DNA from: Amycolatopsis australiensis
GTDB taxonomy: Bacteria > Actinomycetota > Actinomycetes > Mycobacteriales > Pseudonocardiaceae
Length of the DNA stretch: 64,000 nucleotides
Assembly (NCBI RefSeq): GCF_900119165.1
Contig: NZ_FPJG01000006.1
Span: 7,416,001 to 7,480,000 of the forward strand
Reading direction: 5' to 3'
Positions 25,316 through 37,637 of this stretch are shown here, in pieces. The stretch's first letter is position 1. Every line of letters begins with the position of its first letter. The notes below the pieces were generated by a model. It ran no database searches and was not told the DNA's origin. It worked only from the letters and a program-made list of their open reading frames with translations. Both the position numbers and the translations under genes were made by a program.

Positions 25316-26569
25316 ATGGGAAGTGCAGAGGCCGAGGACACCGGGATGGAGATCGAGTCCACGGGCGGCCCTGTGCTGCTACGCGAACCCGCCGAGGGCA
25401 CGCCCCCGGTGATCACCGAGCCGTCGGAGCTGGCCGAAGCGTGCGCGCGGCTCGCCGACGGCACCGGCGCCGTGGCCGTCGACACCGAACGGGCGTCCGG
25501 CTACCGCTACTGGCCCAAGGCCTACCTCGTGCAGCTGCGCCGTGAAGGTTCCGGCACGGTGCTGATCGACCCGATCGCCCTGGACGGCGACCTCCAGCCG
25601 CTGCGCGACGTCCTCAACGACCTGGAATGGGTGCTGCACGCGGCCTCCCAGGACCTCCCCTGCCTCGCCGAGCTCGGCCTGCACCCGGCGGCGCTGTTCG
25701 ACACGGAGCTGGCCGGACGGCTGGCGGGCTACGAGCGCGTGGCGCTGGGAACGCTCGTCGAACTGCTGCTGGGCTACACGCTGGAGAAGGGGCACAGCGC
25801 GGCCGACTGGTCGAAGCGGCCGCTGCCGGTGGACTGGCTCAACTACGCGGCCCTCGACGTCGAGCTGCTCATCCAGCTGCGCGAAAAGCTGGAGGCGGAA
25901 CTGGGCGCCCAGGGCAAGCTGGAGTGGGCGCGGCAGGAGTTCGAGTTCGTCCGGACGGCCCCGCCGCCCGCACCGCGGGCCGAGCCGTGGCGCCGGACCT
26001 CGGGGGTGCACAAGATCCGCAACCCGCGCGGGCTGGCCATGGTGCGCGAGCTGTGGCAGGCCCGCGACGAGCTGGCCCGCAAACGCGACCGCGCACCGAG
26101 CCGCATCCTCCCCGACAGCGCGATCATCAACGCGGTGACGGCGGACCCGAAGACGGTCGAGGAGCTGCAGGCGCTCCCGGTGTTCAGCGGCCGGGTCCAG
26201 CGCAAGTACACGGCGAGCTGGCTGCGGCACCTGCAGGCGGCGCGTGCGCTTCCCGCGTCCGAGCTGCCGTCGCCGTCCCAGCCGACGGACGGGCCGCCCC
26301 CGGTGAACCGCTGGGCGGACAAGGACCCGGACGCGGCGGCCCGCCTGTCGGCGGCCCGCGCGGCGTTGACGGCGATCGCGGAGGACCGCCGGCTGCCGGT
26401 GGAGAACCTGCTGCTGCCGGACCTGGTGCGCCGGACGTGCTGGCGTCCCCCGGCGGAGACGGACGAGGACGCGGTGGCGGAGGTCCTCAGGGCGAGCGGC
26501 GCCCGGCCCTGGCAGGTGGAACTGACGGCGGCGGCGCTGAGCAAAGCCCTGCAGACGACGGCTTCCTGA
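25316..26569 (+). CDS. rnd: Ribonuclease D family 3'-5' exonuclease with HRDC domain
   Basis: A 417-residue DEDD-type exonuclease. ExoI has VAVDTERASGYRY, ExoII has VLHAASQDLPCLAELG, and ExoIII has LNYAALDVELLIQLRE. An HRDC helical domain (about 215-300) and a C-terminal HRDC-like segment follow. It acts in RNA 3'-end maturation. ATG 25316 lies 8 nt after TAGGGT, close to leaderless. It is part of the conserved hemE-DUF3000-rnd-dxs backbone, here split from dxs by a 26.7-kb island. Confidence 0.92.
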   Translation: MGSAEAEDTGMEIESTGGPVLLREPAEGTPPVITEPSELAEACARLADGTGAVAVDTERASGYRYWPKAYLVQLRREGSGTVLIDPIALDGDLQPLRDVLNDLEWVLHAASQDLPCLAELGLHPAALFDTELAGRLAGYERVALGTLVELLLGYTLEKGHSAADWSKRPLPVDWLNYAALDVELLIQLREKLEAELGAQGKLEWARQEFEFVRTAPPPAPRAEPWRRTSGVHKIRNPRGLAMVRELWQARDELARKRDRAPSRILPDSAIINAVTADPKTVEELQALPVFSGRVQRKYTASWLRHLQAARALPASELPSPSQPTDGPPPVNRWADKDPDAAARLSAARAALTAIAEDRRLPVENLLLPDLVRRTCWRPPAETDEDAVAEVLRASGARPWQVELTAAALSKALQTTAS

Positions 26570-26580
26570 CCCGGCTTCCC

Positions 26581-26637
26581 AGCGCCCCAAGGCGGCCTTC
26601 GGTGCGTCCCACGCAACCAAGGCCGCCTTGGGGCGCT
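26581..26637. repeat. Dispersed hairpin repeat, family A, copy 2 (likely bidirectional terminator)
   Basis: An inverted repeat with 27-bp arms (26581-26607 and 26611-26637), 25 matches, and a 3-nt loop; each arm starts AGCGCCCCAAGGCGGCC. It lies between the convergent rnd and TetR genes and its right end overlaps the TetR stop codon (complement CTA at 26636-26638). At this site it would work as a terminator in both directions. Confidence 0.85.
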
Positions 26638-27301
26638 AGTCCGGCAGGGTCGCCAGCAGTGTGTGCGCCGCGGCGCGGAGTTCCTCCGTCGGCTCCGCCA
26701 GGCCCACCAGCCGGACCACCCCGTCCGCTCCTTCGCGGATGTGGGCCTCCACGTCGAGTGACGGGTTGTCCCGGCGGGTCACCGCGATGCTCTCCACCAA
26801 GCCGAACACCAGATCCGTTCGCGTGGCCACCGCTTCCGGTGCGATTCCCGCCGCCGCCACCAGTTTTCCGTACGCCGCCTTCAGATCCGCGCGTTCGGCT
26901 CGGAAGCGGGCCAGGTTCGGCGATCCCACCTCCGGCAGCAAGTACAGCGCACCCAGGTTGTGGCGCGCTCCGCCCAGCAGGCCGATGTCCGCGTACGCCA
27001 GCGCCCACAACCGGACCTCGACCGGGGCCGATCCGGCGACCAGGCGGGCCGCCAGGGCCAGCGACGGGCGGACCGTCTCCGCCAGCAGTGCCGCGAGGAT
27101 GTCCTCCTTCGCCGGGAAGTGGTAGTACAGCGACGCCTGGCGCAAGCCCGCGCGCTCGGCTATCGCCCGGGTCGTCGTCGCCGCGTAGCCCGCTCCCGTG
27201 AACAGCTCGCCCGCCGCGTCCAGCACCGCCTGGCGCGCGTCCGGGCGGTTCGCCGCCGCTCCGCTCGCCCTCGGCCTGCCGACTCCCGCCCCTTTGCCCA
27301 C
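26636..27301 (-). CDS. TetR family transcriptional regulator
   Basis: A 221-residue TetR protein. The helix-turn-helix is in ARQAVLDAAGELFTGAGYAA followed by TTTRAIAERAGLRQASLYYH. The ligand domain has no recognisable subfamily signature. It is divergent from the permease and urea/guanidine carboxylase operon, whose regulator it probably is. GTG 27301 puts the normal basic lead GRPRASG before the DNA-binding helix. ATG 27394 is an in-frame alternative giving 252 residues with an unconserved Arg/Gly-rich extension. The stop codon coincides with a family A hairpin. Confidence 0.85.
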   Translation of the reverse strand: MGKGAGVGRPRASGAAANRPDARQAVLDAAGELFTGAGYAATTTRAIAERAGLRQASLYYHFPAKEDILAALLAETVRPSLALAARLVAGSAPVEVRLWALAYADIGLLGGARHNLGALYLLPEVGSPNLARFRAERADLKAAYGKLVAAAGIAPEAVATRTDLVFGLVESIAVTRRDNPSLDVEAHIREGADGVVRLVGLAEPTEELRAAAHTLLATLPD

Positions 27302-27481
27302 GGCCGTGATCTTGCCACCTCCGGCCTCCCCGCACCCGCGCGGAGGTGCCGTTACACCCACATGTCGCCGTTGACGCGCCGTCCGCCCGCTCATTAACCG
27401 GGCGCTAACAAGACGGAGATCACCGCGTCGCGCGCCGGACCTAATTTCTGTCGTGCGATCGAAACCAGGTCAGGAGTCCGC

Positions 27482-28951
27482 ATGCCCGCACCCGACGAGC
27501 TCACCACCTTCGGTTACCGCCAGGAACTTCGCCGGTCGCTGGGCGGGTTTTCCGCCTTCGCCGCCGGCTTCTCCTTCGTCTCGATCCTCACCACCGTCTT
27601 CCAGCTCTTCGGTTTCGGCTACGGCTTCGGCGGCCCGCTCTTCTTCTGGACGTGGCCGGTCGTCCTGGCCGGCCAGCTGCTCGTCGCCCTCGTCTTCGCC
27701 GAACTCGCCGCGCGCTATCCGCTCGCGGGATCCGTTTACCAGTGGGCGAAACAGCTCAGCCGGGGCTTCTTCGGCTGGCTCGCCGGGTGGATGATGCTGC
27801 TCGGCTGCGTCGTCGCGCTCGCCGCCGCGGCGATCGCGCTGCAGATCGTGCTGCCGTCGGTGTGGGACGGCTTCCAGCTCGTCGGCGGCGATCCGGCGGT
27901 GACGTCGGCGACCGGCGCGGCCAACGCCGTCCTGCTCGGCGCGCTGCTGCTCGTGTTCACCACCGCCGTCAACGCCGGCGGGGTCCGGCTGATGGCGCGG
28001 ATCAACGACGTCGGTGTCGCCGCGGAGCTGCTCGGTGTCGTCGTCCTCGTCAGCGGGCTCGGCCTGTTCGCCGTCCGCGGCCCGCAGGTCGTCCTGCACG
28101 ACGCGCCCGGCACCAGCGCCGGGATCGGCGGTGTGCTCGCTTCCGCCCTCATGGCCGCGTACGTCCTCTACGGCTTCGACACCGCCGCGTCGGTCGCGGA
28201 GGAGACGAAGAACGCGCGCCGGGCCGCGCCGCGCGCGGTGCTGCGGGCCGTGCTCGTGTCCGGGATCGGCGGGCTGGCCGTGGTCGTCACCGCGCTGATG
28301 GCCGCACCGAGCCTGACCGACGGGCAGCTCGCCGGGCACGGCCTGCCGTACGTGATCACCGCCGTCTTCGGCGACCCCCTCGGCCGGGTCTTCCTCGCCG
28401 ACGTGGCCGTCGCCGTCGTCGTCTGCACCCTCACCATCCAGACCGGCACCGTCCGGCTGATCTACGCGATGGCCCGCGACGGCGCGCTCCCCGCGTCCGC
28501 GCGCCTCGCCGGGGTCAACCCGCGCACCGGAACGCCGGTGGCGCCCGCGCTCGTGTCGGGCGGGCTGGCGATCGGGCTGCTGCTGCTCAACGTCGGCAAC
28601 CCGACGCTGTTCAGCACGATCACCGGCACGTCGGTGGTCGTCGTCTACCTCGCCTACCTGCTGGTGACCGGGCCGCTGCTGGTGAACCGGCTGCGGGGGC
28701 GCTTCCCCGCCGAATCCGGGCTGTTCTCGCTCGGCCGCTGGGGTGTCCCGGTGAACGGGGCGGCCGTCGCCTACGGCGTCGCGATGATCGTGAACATCGG
28801 CTGGCCCCGCGCGGAGATCTACGACGTCACCGCTTCGGGCTCCCCCTGGATGCTCCTGTTCCCGCTAGAGTTCGTCGGCGGCGCACTGGTGATCGGCTGG
28901 CTCTGCTGGCTGCGGCTGCGCCCCGCTCCCGCCCTCGAACCCGCGATCTGA
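27482..28951 (+). CDS. APC-superfamily permease of the urea/guanidine carboxylase operon
   Basis: A 489-residue transporter with about 12 to 14 membrane spans. It opens with the LGGFSAFAAGFSFVSI segment, the APC-type unwound helix 1, and has YGFDTAASVAEETKNARRAA in the helix 6 region. The layout matches the amino-acid-permease-like transporters seen with urea carboxylase clusters, so uptake of urea, guanidine or a related compound is likely. A TAATTT -10 (27442-27447) and AGGAG (5 nt before ATG 27482) precede it. It lies 12 nt upstream of the first DUF1989 gene. Confidence 0.87.
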   Translation: MPAPDELTTFGYRQELRRSLGGFSAFAAGFSFVSILTTVFQLFGFGYGFGGPLFFWTWPVVLAGQLLVALVFAELAARYPLAGSVYQWAKQLSRGFFGWLAGWMMLLGCVVALAAAAIALQIVLPSVWDGFQLVGGDPAVTSATGAANAVLLGALLLVFTTAVNAGGVRLMARINDVGVAAELLGVVVLVSGLGLFAVRGPQVVLHDAPGTSAGIGGVLASALMAAYVLYGFDTAASVAEETKNARRAAPRAVLRAVLVSGIGGLAVVVTALMAAPSLTDGQLAGHGLPYVITAVFGDPLGRVFLADVAVAVVVCTLTIQTGTVRLIYAMARDGALPASARLAGVNPRTGTPVAPALVSGGLAIGLLLLNVGNPTLFSTITGTSVVVVYLAYLLVTGPLLVNRLRGRFPAESGLFSLGRWGVPVNGAAVAYGVAMIVNIGWPRAEIYDVTASGSPWMLLFPLEFVGGALVIGWLCWLRLRPAPALEPAI

Positions 28952-28963
28952 GAGAGGACGCCC

Positions 28964-29797
28964 ATGAGCACCACCGCCACCACCTACGGCGCCCGGGACC
29001 ACGCCCGTGCCCAGGCAGGCACCGTGGTCGACACGATGCCGTCGATCCCGGCGAGCACGTGGCCGTCACCTCCGCCCGGCGTCGCACCCGAGGCGCTGAC
29101 CTGGGCCGAAACCGTTGCCGGGGGCGGGTACACGCACAAGGTGCTGGCCCGCGGCACGCGGCTGCGGCTCACCGACACCGACGGCGACGCCTGCGCCCAC
29201 CTGCTGCTGTTCAACGCCGACCAGCCGTGGGAACGGCTGAACGCCGCCGACACGGTGAAGGTGCAGTGGAACGCCTACCTCGGCGAGAAGGTGGCGCTGC
29301 TGTCCGACCAGGGCCGCGTCCTGGCCACGATCGTCGCCGACACCAGCGGCCACCACGACGCCCTGTGCGGTACGTCCACTGTGGACGGAAACACCGAGCG
29401 CTACGGCGACGGCGCCCCGCAGGGCCCCTCCCCCGCCGGATTGGCGCTGTTCACCTTGGCCGCGGCCAAGAACGGGCTCGGCCCGCGGGACCTGCCGCCG
29501 AGCCTGTCGTTCTTCCAGGGCGTGCGTGTCCGGCCGGACGGCGGCCTCGAGTTCACCGGTTCGGCGGGCGCCGGCAAGTCCGTCGAGCTGCGGATCGAGA
29601 TCCCGGCCGTGGTGCTGATCGCCAACGTCGCGCACCCGGTCGACCCGCGGCCGGACTACACCGTGACGAACCTCGAAGTACTGGCCTGGCGCGCCACTAC
29701 GTCCACCCCGGACAGTCCGGAATGGACACACACGCCGGAAGCCCGGCGCGCGTTCGAGAACACCGCCGACTACCTCACCGCACGGGGGATCGCATGA
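28964..29797 (+). CDS. DUF1989 protein, urea carboxylase-associated protein 1 (CgdA/CgdB-like)
   Basis: A 277-residue protein of the DUF1989 / urea-carboxylase-associated family. Segments are RLTDTDGDACAHLLLFNADQ, GRVLATIVADTSGHHDALCG (with metal or catalytic Cys/His) and LPPSLSFFQGVRV. In bacteria with guanidine carboxylase, a pair of such proteins forms the carboxyguanidine deiminase. The next gene is its shorter paralog, which fits a two-subunit enzyme. The stop overlaps the next start as ATGA. AGAGAGGA precedes ATG 28964. Confidence 0.88.
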   Translation: MSTTATTYGARDHARAQAGTVVDTMPSIPASTWPSPPPGVAPEALTWAETVAGGGYTHKVLARGTRLRLTDTDGDACAHLLLFNADQPWERLNAADTVKVQWNAYLGEKVALLSDQGRVLATIVADTSGHHDALCGTSTVDGNTERYGDGAPQGPSPAGLALFTLAAAKNGLGPRDLPPSLSFFQGVRVRPDGGLEFTGSAGAGKSVELRIEIPAVVLIANVAHPVDPRPDYTVTNLEVLAWRATTSTPDSPEWTHTPEARRAFENTADYLTARGIA

Positions 29798-30425
29798 GCA
29801 CGGCGTACCGGTCCCAGCCGGAGCTGACCTTCGACGTGCCCGCGCGGGCCCCGTTCTCGACGGTGCTCCGGCGGGGCCAGGAACTGACGATCATCGACCT
29901 CGGCGGCAACCAGGCCGTCGACTTCCTCTGCTACGACGCCGGCGACACGGCCAAGCGCTACAGCGCGGCGGCGACGATCGCCGCGCAGCGGAACATCTTC
30001 CTGACCACCGGCAGCGTCCTGCGCACCCAGGAGGGCGCGCCCCTGCTCACCGTCGTCGCCGACACCTGCGGGCGCCACGACACGCTCGGCGGCGCGTGCA
30101 GCAAGGAATCCAACAGCCTGCGCTACGGCCAGCACACGCGCTTCCAGCACGCCTGCGTCGAGAACTTCCTCATCGAGGGCGCGAAGTGGGGGCTGGGCAA
30201 GCGGGACCTGGTCGGCAACGTCAACTGGTACATGAACGTGCCGGTCGAGGCGGACGGCACGCTCGGCATCGTCGACGGGATCTCCGCGCCGGGCCTGGAA
30301 GTCCGGCTGCGCGCCGAGACCGACGTGCTGGTGCTCGTGTCGAACTGCCCGCAGATCAACAACCCCTGCAACGGCTTCGACCCGACGCCGGTGCGGATGG
30401 TCGTCACCACCCCGGGAGGCGGCCG

Positions 30426-30429
<4 letters not shown>
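29794..30429 (+). CDS. DUF1989 protein, urea carboxylase-associated protein 2 (CgdA/CgdB-like)
   Basis: A 211-residue paralog of the preceding protein. It shares IIDLGGNQAVDFLCYDAGD, LLTVVADTCGRHDTLGGACS, NFLIEGAKWGLGKRDLVGNV and the C-terminal NCPQINNPCNGFDPTPVRM, rich in Cys and His. The second subunit of a two-protein deiminase is the likely role. ATG 29794 overlaps the previous stop, and the carboxylase start overlaps its own stop as GTGA, so the whole operon is coupled. Confidence 0.88.
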
Positions 30430-33955
<3,526 letters not shown>

Positions 33956-33959
<4 letters not shown>

Positions 33960-35557
33960 ACGCCGTCACCGAGCGGGTGCGGGCCGCCTACCGGCGCATC
34001 GAGCAGGTCGGCCGGCCGGAGATCTGGATCGATCTGCGGCCGGAAGCCGAAGTGCTCGCCGAGGCCGCCGCTCTCGGCGAGCGCGGGCTGCCGCTCCGCG
34101 GCAAGCTCGTCGCGGTCAAGGGCAACATCGACGTCGCGGGGCTGCCGACGACGGCCGGGTGCCCGGCGTACGCGTACAAGCCGGAGACCGACGCGCCGGT
34201 CGTCGCGCGGCTGCGCGCGGCCGGGGCACTGGTGCTCGGCACGACCAACCTCGACCAGTTCGCCACCGGCCTGGTCGGGACGCGCAGCCCGTACGGCGCG
34301 GTCCGCAACGCCGCCGACCCGGCGTACGTCTCGGGCGGGTCCAGCTCGGGGTCGGCGGTGGCCGTCGCGCTGGGCATCGCGGACCTCGCTCTCGGCACGG
34401 ACACGGCGGGCTCGGGGCGGGTGCCCGCCGCGTTCAACGGGATCGCCGGGCTCAAGCCGACGCCCGGGCTGCTGCCGACGGAAGGCGTCGTCCCGGCGTG
34501 CGCGAGCATCGACTGCGTCTCGCTGTTCGCCCGGACGGCCGAGGAGGCGGCGTTCGCGCTGACCTGCCTGGCCGAGCCGGCACCGGTCCACACGGGACGG
34601 TTCCGCCTCGGCGTCCCGGCCCCGGACCAGCTGGGCCCGCTGGCGCCCGGCTGGGCGGAGGCGTTCGACGCCGCGGTGGCGGACTACGCAGCGGCGGGCG
34701 CCGAAGTGACCACAGTGGACGTCTCGGCGTTCCTGGAGGCGGCGCGGCTGCTGTACGGCGGCGCGTTCGTCGCCGAGCGGTACACCGCGGTCGGCGAGTT
34801 CGTCGACGCCCATCCGGACGCCGTCGACCCGGTCGTGCGGTCGATCATCGGGCCGGCGCGGGACATCCCCGCGCACCGGCTGTTCGCCGACCAGGCGAGG
34901 GTGGCGGGCCTGCGGACACGGGCACTGGCCACACTGGCGGGCGTCGACGCGATCCTCCTCCCGACGACGACCGAGCACCCGACGCTCGCCGAAGTCGCGG
35001 CGGACCCGGTGGCGGTCAACGCGCGCCTGGGCCGGTTCACCAACTCGACCAACCTGTTCGGGTTGCCGGCGTTGGCCGTGCCCGCGGGGACGGTGGCGGG
35101 ACGGCCGTTCGGCGTGATGTTCCTCGGCGCCCCGCACGACGACCTGAAGCTGGTGGCGCTGGCGCGCCTGCGGGCCGAGCGGATCCCGCTGGTGGTCGTC
35201 GGCGCGCACCTGCGGGGCCAGCCGCTGAACCACGAGCTGACCTCCCGCGGCGGCCGGTTCGTCGCGGAGGTGCCGACTTCGCCGTCGTACCGGCTGTACG
35301 CGCTGGACACGGTTCCGCCGAAGCCGGGCCTGGTGCGCGTGGCGTCCGGCGGCGTGGCGATCGCGGCCGAGGTGTGGGAGCTGCCGGTGGCGGGCTTCGG
35401 GGACTTCGTGGCCCGCGTACCGTCGCCGCTGGCGATCGGCAAGGTGGAGCTGGCGGACGGCACGCGGGTACCCGGTTTCCTCTGCGAACCGGCGGCGACG
35501 GAAGGCGCGGCGGACATTTCGGCGAAAGGCGGTTGGCTGGCCCACCTCCGCGGGTAA
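33956..35557 (+). CDS. atzF: Allophanate hydrolase
   Basis: A 533-residue enzyme that splits allophanate into ammonia and CO2, the last step of the carboxylase pathway. The amidase-signature domain has Lys55 in LVAVKGNIDVAG, cis-Ser129 in VSGGSSSGS and the nucleophile Ser153 in GTDTAGSGRVPA. A C-terminal domain of about 110 residues (YRLYALDTVPPKPGLVR, IGKVELADGT) acts on the released carboxylated intermediate. ATG 33956 overlaps the carboxylase stop (ATGA). A GC-rich hairpin 10 nt downstream likely ends the operon. Confidence 0.93.
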
Positions 35558-35566
35558 CGATCAGCT

Positions 35567-35605
35567 GCCCGGCGCGGTAACGAGCCTTCAGCGGCCGCGC
35601 CGGGC
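35567..35605 (+). terminator. Hairpin after the carboxylase-allophanate hydrolase operon
   Basis: GCCCGGCGCGG (35567-35577) pairs perfectly with CCGCGCCGGGC (35595-35605) over 11 bp, with a 17-nt loop. It lies 10 nt after the atzF stop. There is no T run, as is common for high-GC terminators. Confidence 0.6.
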
Positions 35606-35644
35606 GTGCCGATGTACCCGGTAGCGATCCCCCCGGAGGCGGCC

Positions 35645-36265
35645 ATGACCACGGCGACCGAAACCCCGCTCGTCCACTCCTACCTGTACCTGCGGCGCGC
35701 GATCGGCACGATCGGCCTGGCGCTGCCGGTCGTGCTGATCCTCGGCAAGCAGCTCGTCCAGGGCGGCGACCTGATCGGGTCGCTCAGCGGGTACTACTAC
35801 ACCGACCTGCGGGACGTGTTCGTCGGCGCGATGTGCGCGGCGGGGGTGTTCCTGCTCGCCTACTACGGCCACGACTACATCGACAACATCGCGAGCACGG
35901 TCGCCGGGCTGGGCGCGATCGGGCTGGCGCTGTTCCCGACGACCCCGGCCCACGACGTGACGGCCTGGGACCGCACGTCCGGCGTGCTGCACCTGGCGTT
36001 CGCGGCGGTGTTCTTCCTGATGCTGGCGTACTTCTGCCTGCGGCTGTTCCCGCACGACGGCGAGCAGCCGCCGGGCACGGGAATCGTCTACCGCGGGTGC
36101 GGGATCGTGATCCTGGCGGCGCTGGTGCTCATCGCGCTGACCAGCTCGCTGCGGCTGGTGCCGGACTGGCACCCGGCGCTGTGGCTGGAGAGCGTCGCGG
36201 TGTGGGCGTTCGGCGTCGCCTGGCTGCTGAAGGGCCAGACGCTCACGCCGAAAACTGTGCCGTAG
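35645..36265 (+). CDS. Polytopic membrane protein, DUF998-like
   Basis: A 206-residue protein with about six hydrophobic spans. Features are SLSGYYYTDLRDVFVGAMC after the first span, then YYGHDYIDNIASTVAGLGAI and a C-terminal hydrophobic pair. The Gly-Tyr-Tyr-Tyr-Thr plus Arg-Asp-Val-Phe pattern recurs in small actinobacterial membrane proteins of unknown function, some labelled DUF998; the assignment is tentative. ATG 35645 is chosen because GGAGG lies 6 nt before it; an upstream ATG at 35606 adds an unlikely extension. Confidence 0.65.
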   Translation: MTTATETPLVHSYLYLRRAIGTIGLALPVVLILGKQLVQGGDLIGSLSGYYYTDLRDVFVGAMCAAGVFLLAYYGHDYIDNIASTVAGLGAIGLALFPTTPAHDVTAWDRTSGVLHLAFAAVFFLMLAYFCLRLFPHDGEQPPGTGIVYRGCGIVILAALVLIALTSSLRLVPDWHPALWLESVAVWAFGVAWLLKGQTLTPKTVP

Positions 36266-36290
36266 CCCACTCGACCGGGCCACACCACTG

Positions 36291-36318
36291 GTTACCGACG
36301 GGTAACAAGGGCTATCGT
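36291..36318 (+). promoter_or_regulatory. fadAB promoter with overlapping palindromic operator candidate
   Basis: A perfect inverted repeat GTTACC-GACG-GGTAAC (36291-36306) is followed by a TATCGT -10 element (36313-36318), so the palindrome covers the -35 region. This is the only clear promoter before fadA, whose start is at 36405. A repressor of beta-oxidation genes is the likely ligand, but which one is not visible here. Confidence 0.55.
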
Positions 36319-36404
36319 GCGGCTGTGACAACCGGGGCGCTGCTCCGGGCCGGGGGCTCCGCCACCCGGACCCCCGAGGAAAACGTCTACTTCATGGAGC
36401 ATTC

Positions 36405-37637
36405 GTGGCCGCATCGACACCGCCGCTCGCGCCGAACGCGCGAGGCGTGCGCAACGTCGTCTTCGTCGAGGGGGTACGCACCCCCTTCGGCAAGGCCGGC
36501 GACAAGGGCATCTACGCCGGGACCCGCGCCGACGACCTCGTCGTCAACACCATCCGCGAGCTGCTGCGGCGGCACCCCGAGCTGCCGCCCGAGCGCGTCG
36601 ACGAGGTGGCCATCGCCGCCACCACCCAGATCGGCGACCAGGGCCTGACCATCGGCCGCACCGCCGCGCTGCTGGCCGGCCTGCCGAAGTCGGTGCCCGG
36701 CTTCGCCATCGACCGCATGTGCGCCGGTGCGATGACCGCCGTCACGACCACCGCGTCCGGCATCGGCTTCGGCGCCTACGACATCGCGATCGCCGGTGGC
36801 GTCGAGCACATGGGCCGCCACCCGATGGGTGAAGGTGTGGACCCGAACCCGCGGATCATCGCCGACAAGCTGGTCGACCCGACCGCGCTCGTCATGGGCC
36901 AGACCGCCGAGAACCTGCACGACCGGTTCCCGGCGATCACCAAGGAGCGCACCGACGCCTACGCGGCGCGCAGCCAGGAGAAGTACGCCGAAGCCGTCAA
37001 GACCGGCAAGATCGGCCCCGAGCTGGTTCCCGTGGCCACGCGCTCCGAGGAGCTGGGCTGGGGCCTGGCCACCGAGGACGAGCCGCCGCGGCCGGGCACC
37101 ACGGTCGAGCAGCTGGCCAAGCTGAAGACGCCGTTCCGCCCGCACGGCCGGGTCACCGCGGGCAACGCCGCGGGCCTCAACGACGGCGCGACCGCGTCGA
37201 TCCTCGCCGACGAGGACACCGCCCGCGAGCTGGGCCTGCCGGTCGCGATGCGGCTCGTCGGCTACTCCTTCGCCGGCGTCGAGCCCGAGGTCATGGGCAT
37301 CGGCCCGGTGCCGGCCACCGAGAAGCTGTTCAAGCGCACCGGCCTGGGCATCGACGACATCGGCCTGTTCGAGATCAACGAGGCCTTCGCCGTGCAGGTG
37401 CTGGCCTTCCTCGACCACTTCGGCATCGCCGACGACGACCCGCGCGTCAACGTCTGGGGCGGCGCCATCGCCTGCGGTCACCCGCTGGCCTCCTCCGGCG
37501 TCCGGCTCATGACGCAGCTGGCCCGCCAGTTCGCCGAGCGGCCCGACGTGCGCTACGGCATGACGACGATGTGCATCGGCATCGGCATGGGCGGCACCGT
37601 GATCTGGGAGAACCCGGCCTTCGAGGGGGCGAAGTAA
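36405..37637 (+). CDS. fadA: Acetyl-CoA C-acyltransferase (beta-oxidation thiolase)
   Basis: A 410-residue thiolase that makes the final cut of beta-oxidation. The nucleophile Cys106 is in FAIDRMCAGAM, and the C-terminal catalytic signatures are WGGAIACGHPLASSG and TTMCIGIGMGG. It ends directly before fadB (ATG starts at the next base), so FadA and FadB form the trifunctional complex as in M. tuberculosis Rv0859-Rv0860. GTG 36405 has GGAG 5 nt upstream. The leader of about 80 nt contains a leaderless-type GTG at 36325 in another frame. Confidence 0.95.
   Translation: MAASTPPLAPNARGVRNVVFVEGVRTPFGKAGDKGIYAGTRADDLVVNTIRELLRRHPELPPERVDEVAIAATTQIGDQGLTIGRTAALLAGLPKSVPGFAIDRMCAGAMTAVTTTASGIGFGAYDIAIAGGVEHMGRHPMGEGVDPNPRIIADKLVDPTALVMGQTAENLHDRFPAITKERTDAYAARSQEKYAEAVKTGKIGPELVPVATRSEELGWGLATEDEPPRPGTTVEQLAKLKTPFRPHGRVTAGNAAGLNDGATASILADEDTARELGLPVAMRLVGYSFAGVEPEVMGIGPVPATEKLFKRTGLGIDDIGLFEINEAFAVQVLAFLDHFGIADDDPRVNVWGGAIACGHPLASSGVRLMTQLARQFAERPDVRYGMTTMCIGIGMGGTVIWENPAFEGAK

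Noticed and set aside
27302..27394. N-terminal extension of the TetR regulator to ATG 27394
   Set aside because: The extra 31 residues are Arg/Gly-rich and outside the family; the start at GTG 27301 fits better, though this remains open.
27302..27481. Guanidine (ykkC-type) riboswitch before the carboxylase operon
   Set aside because: The short gap shows no conserved core or extended pairing that I can identify; a covariance search would settle it.
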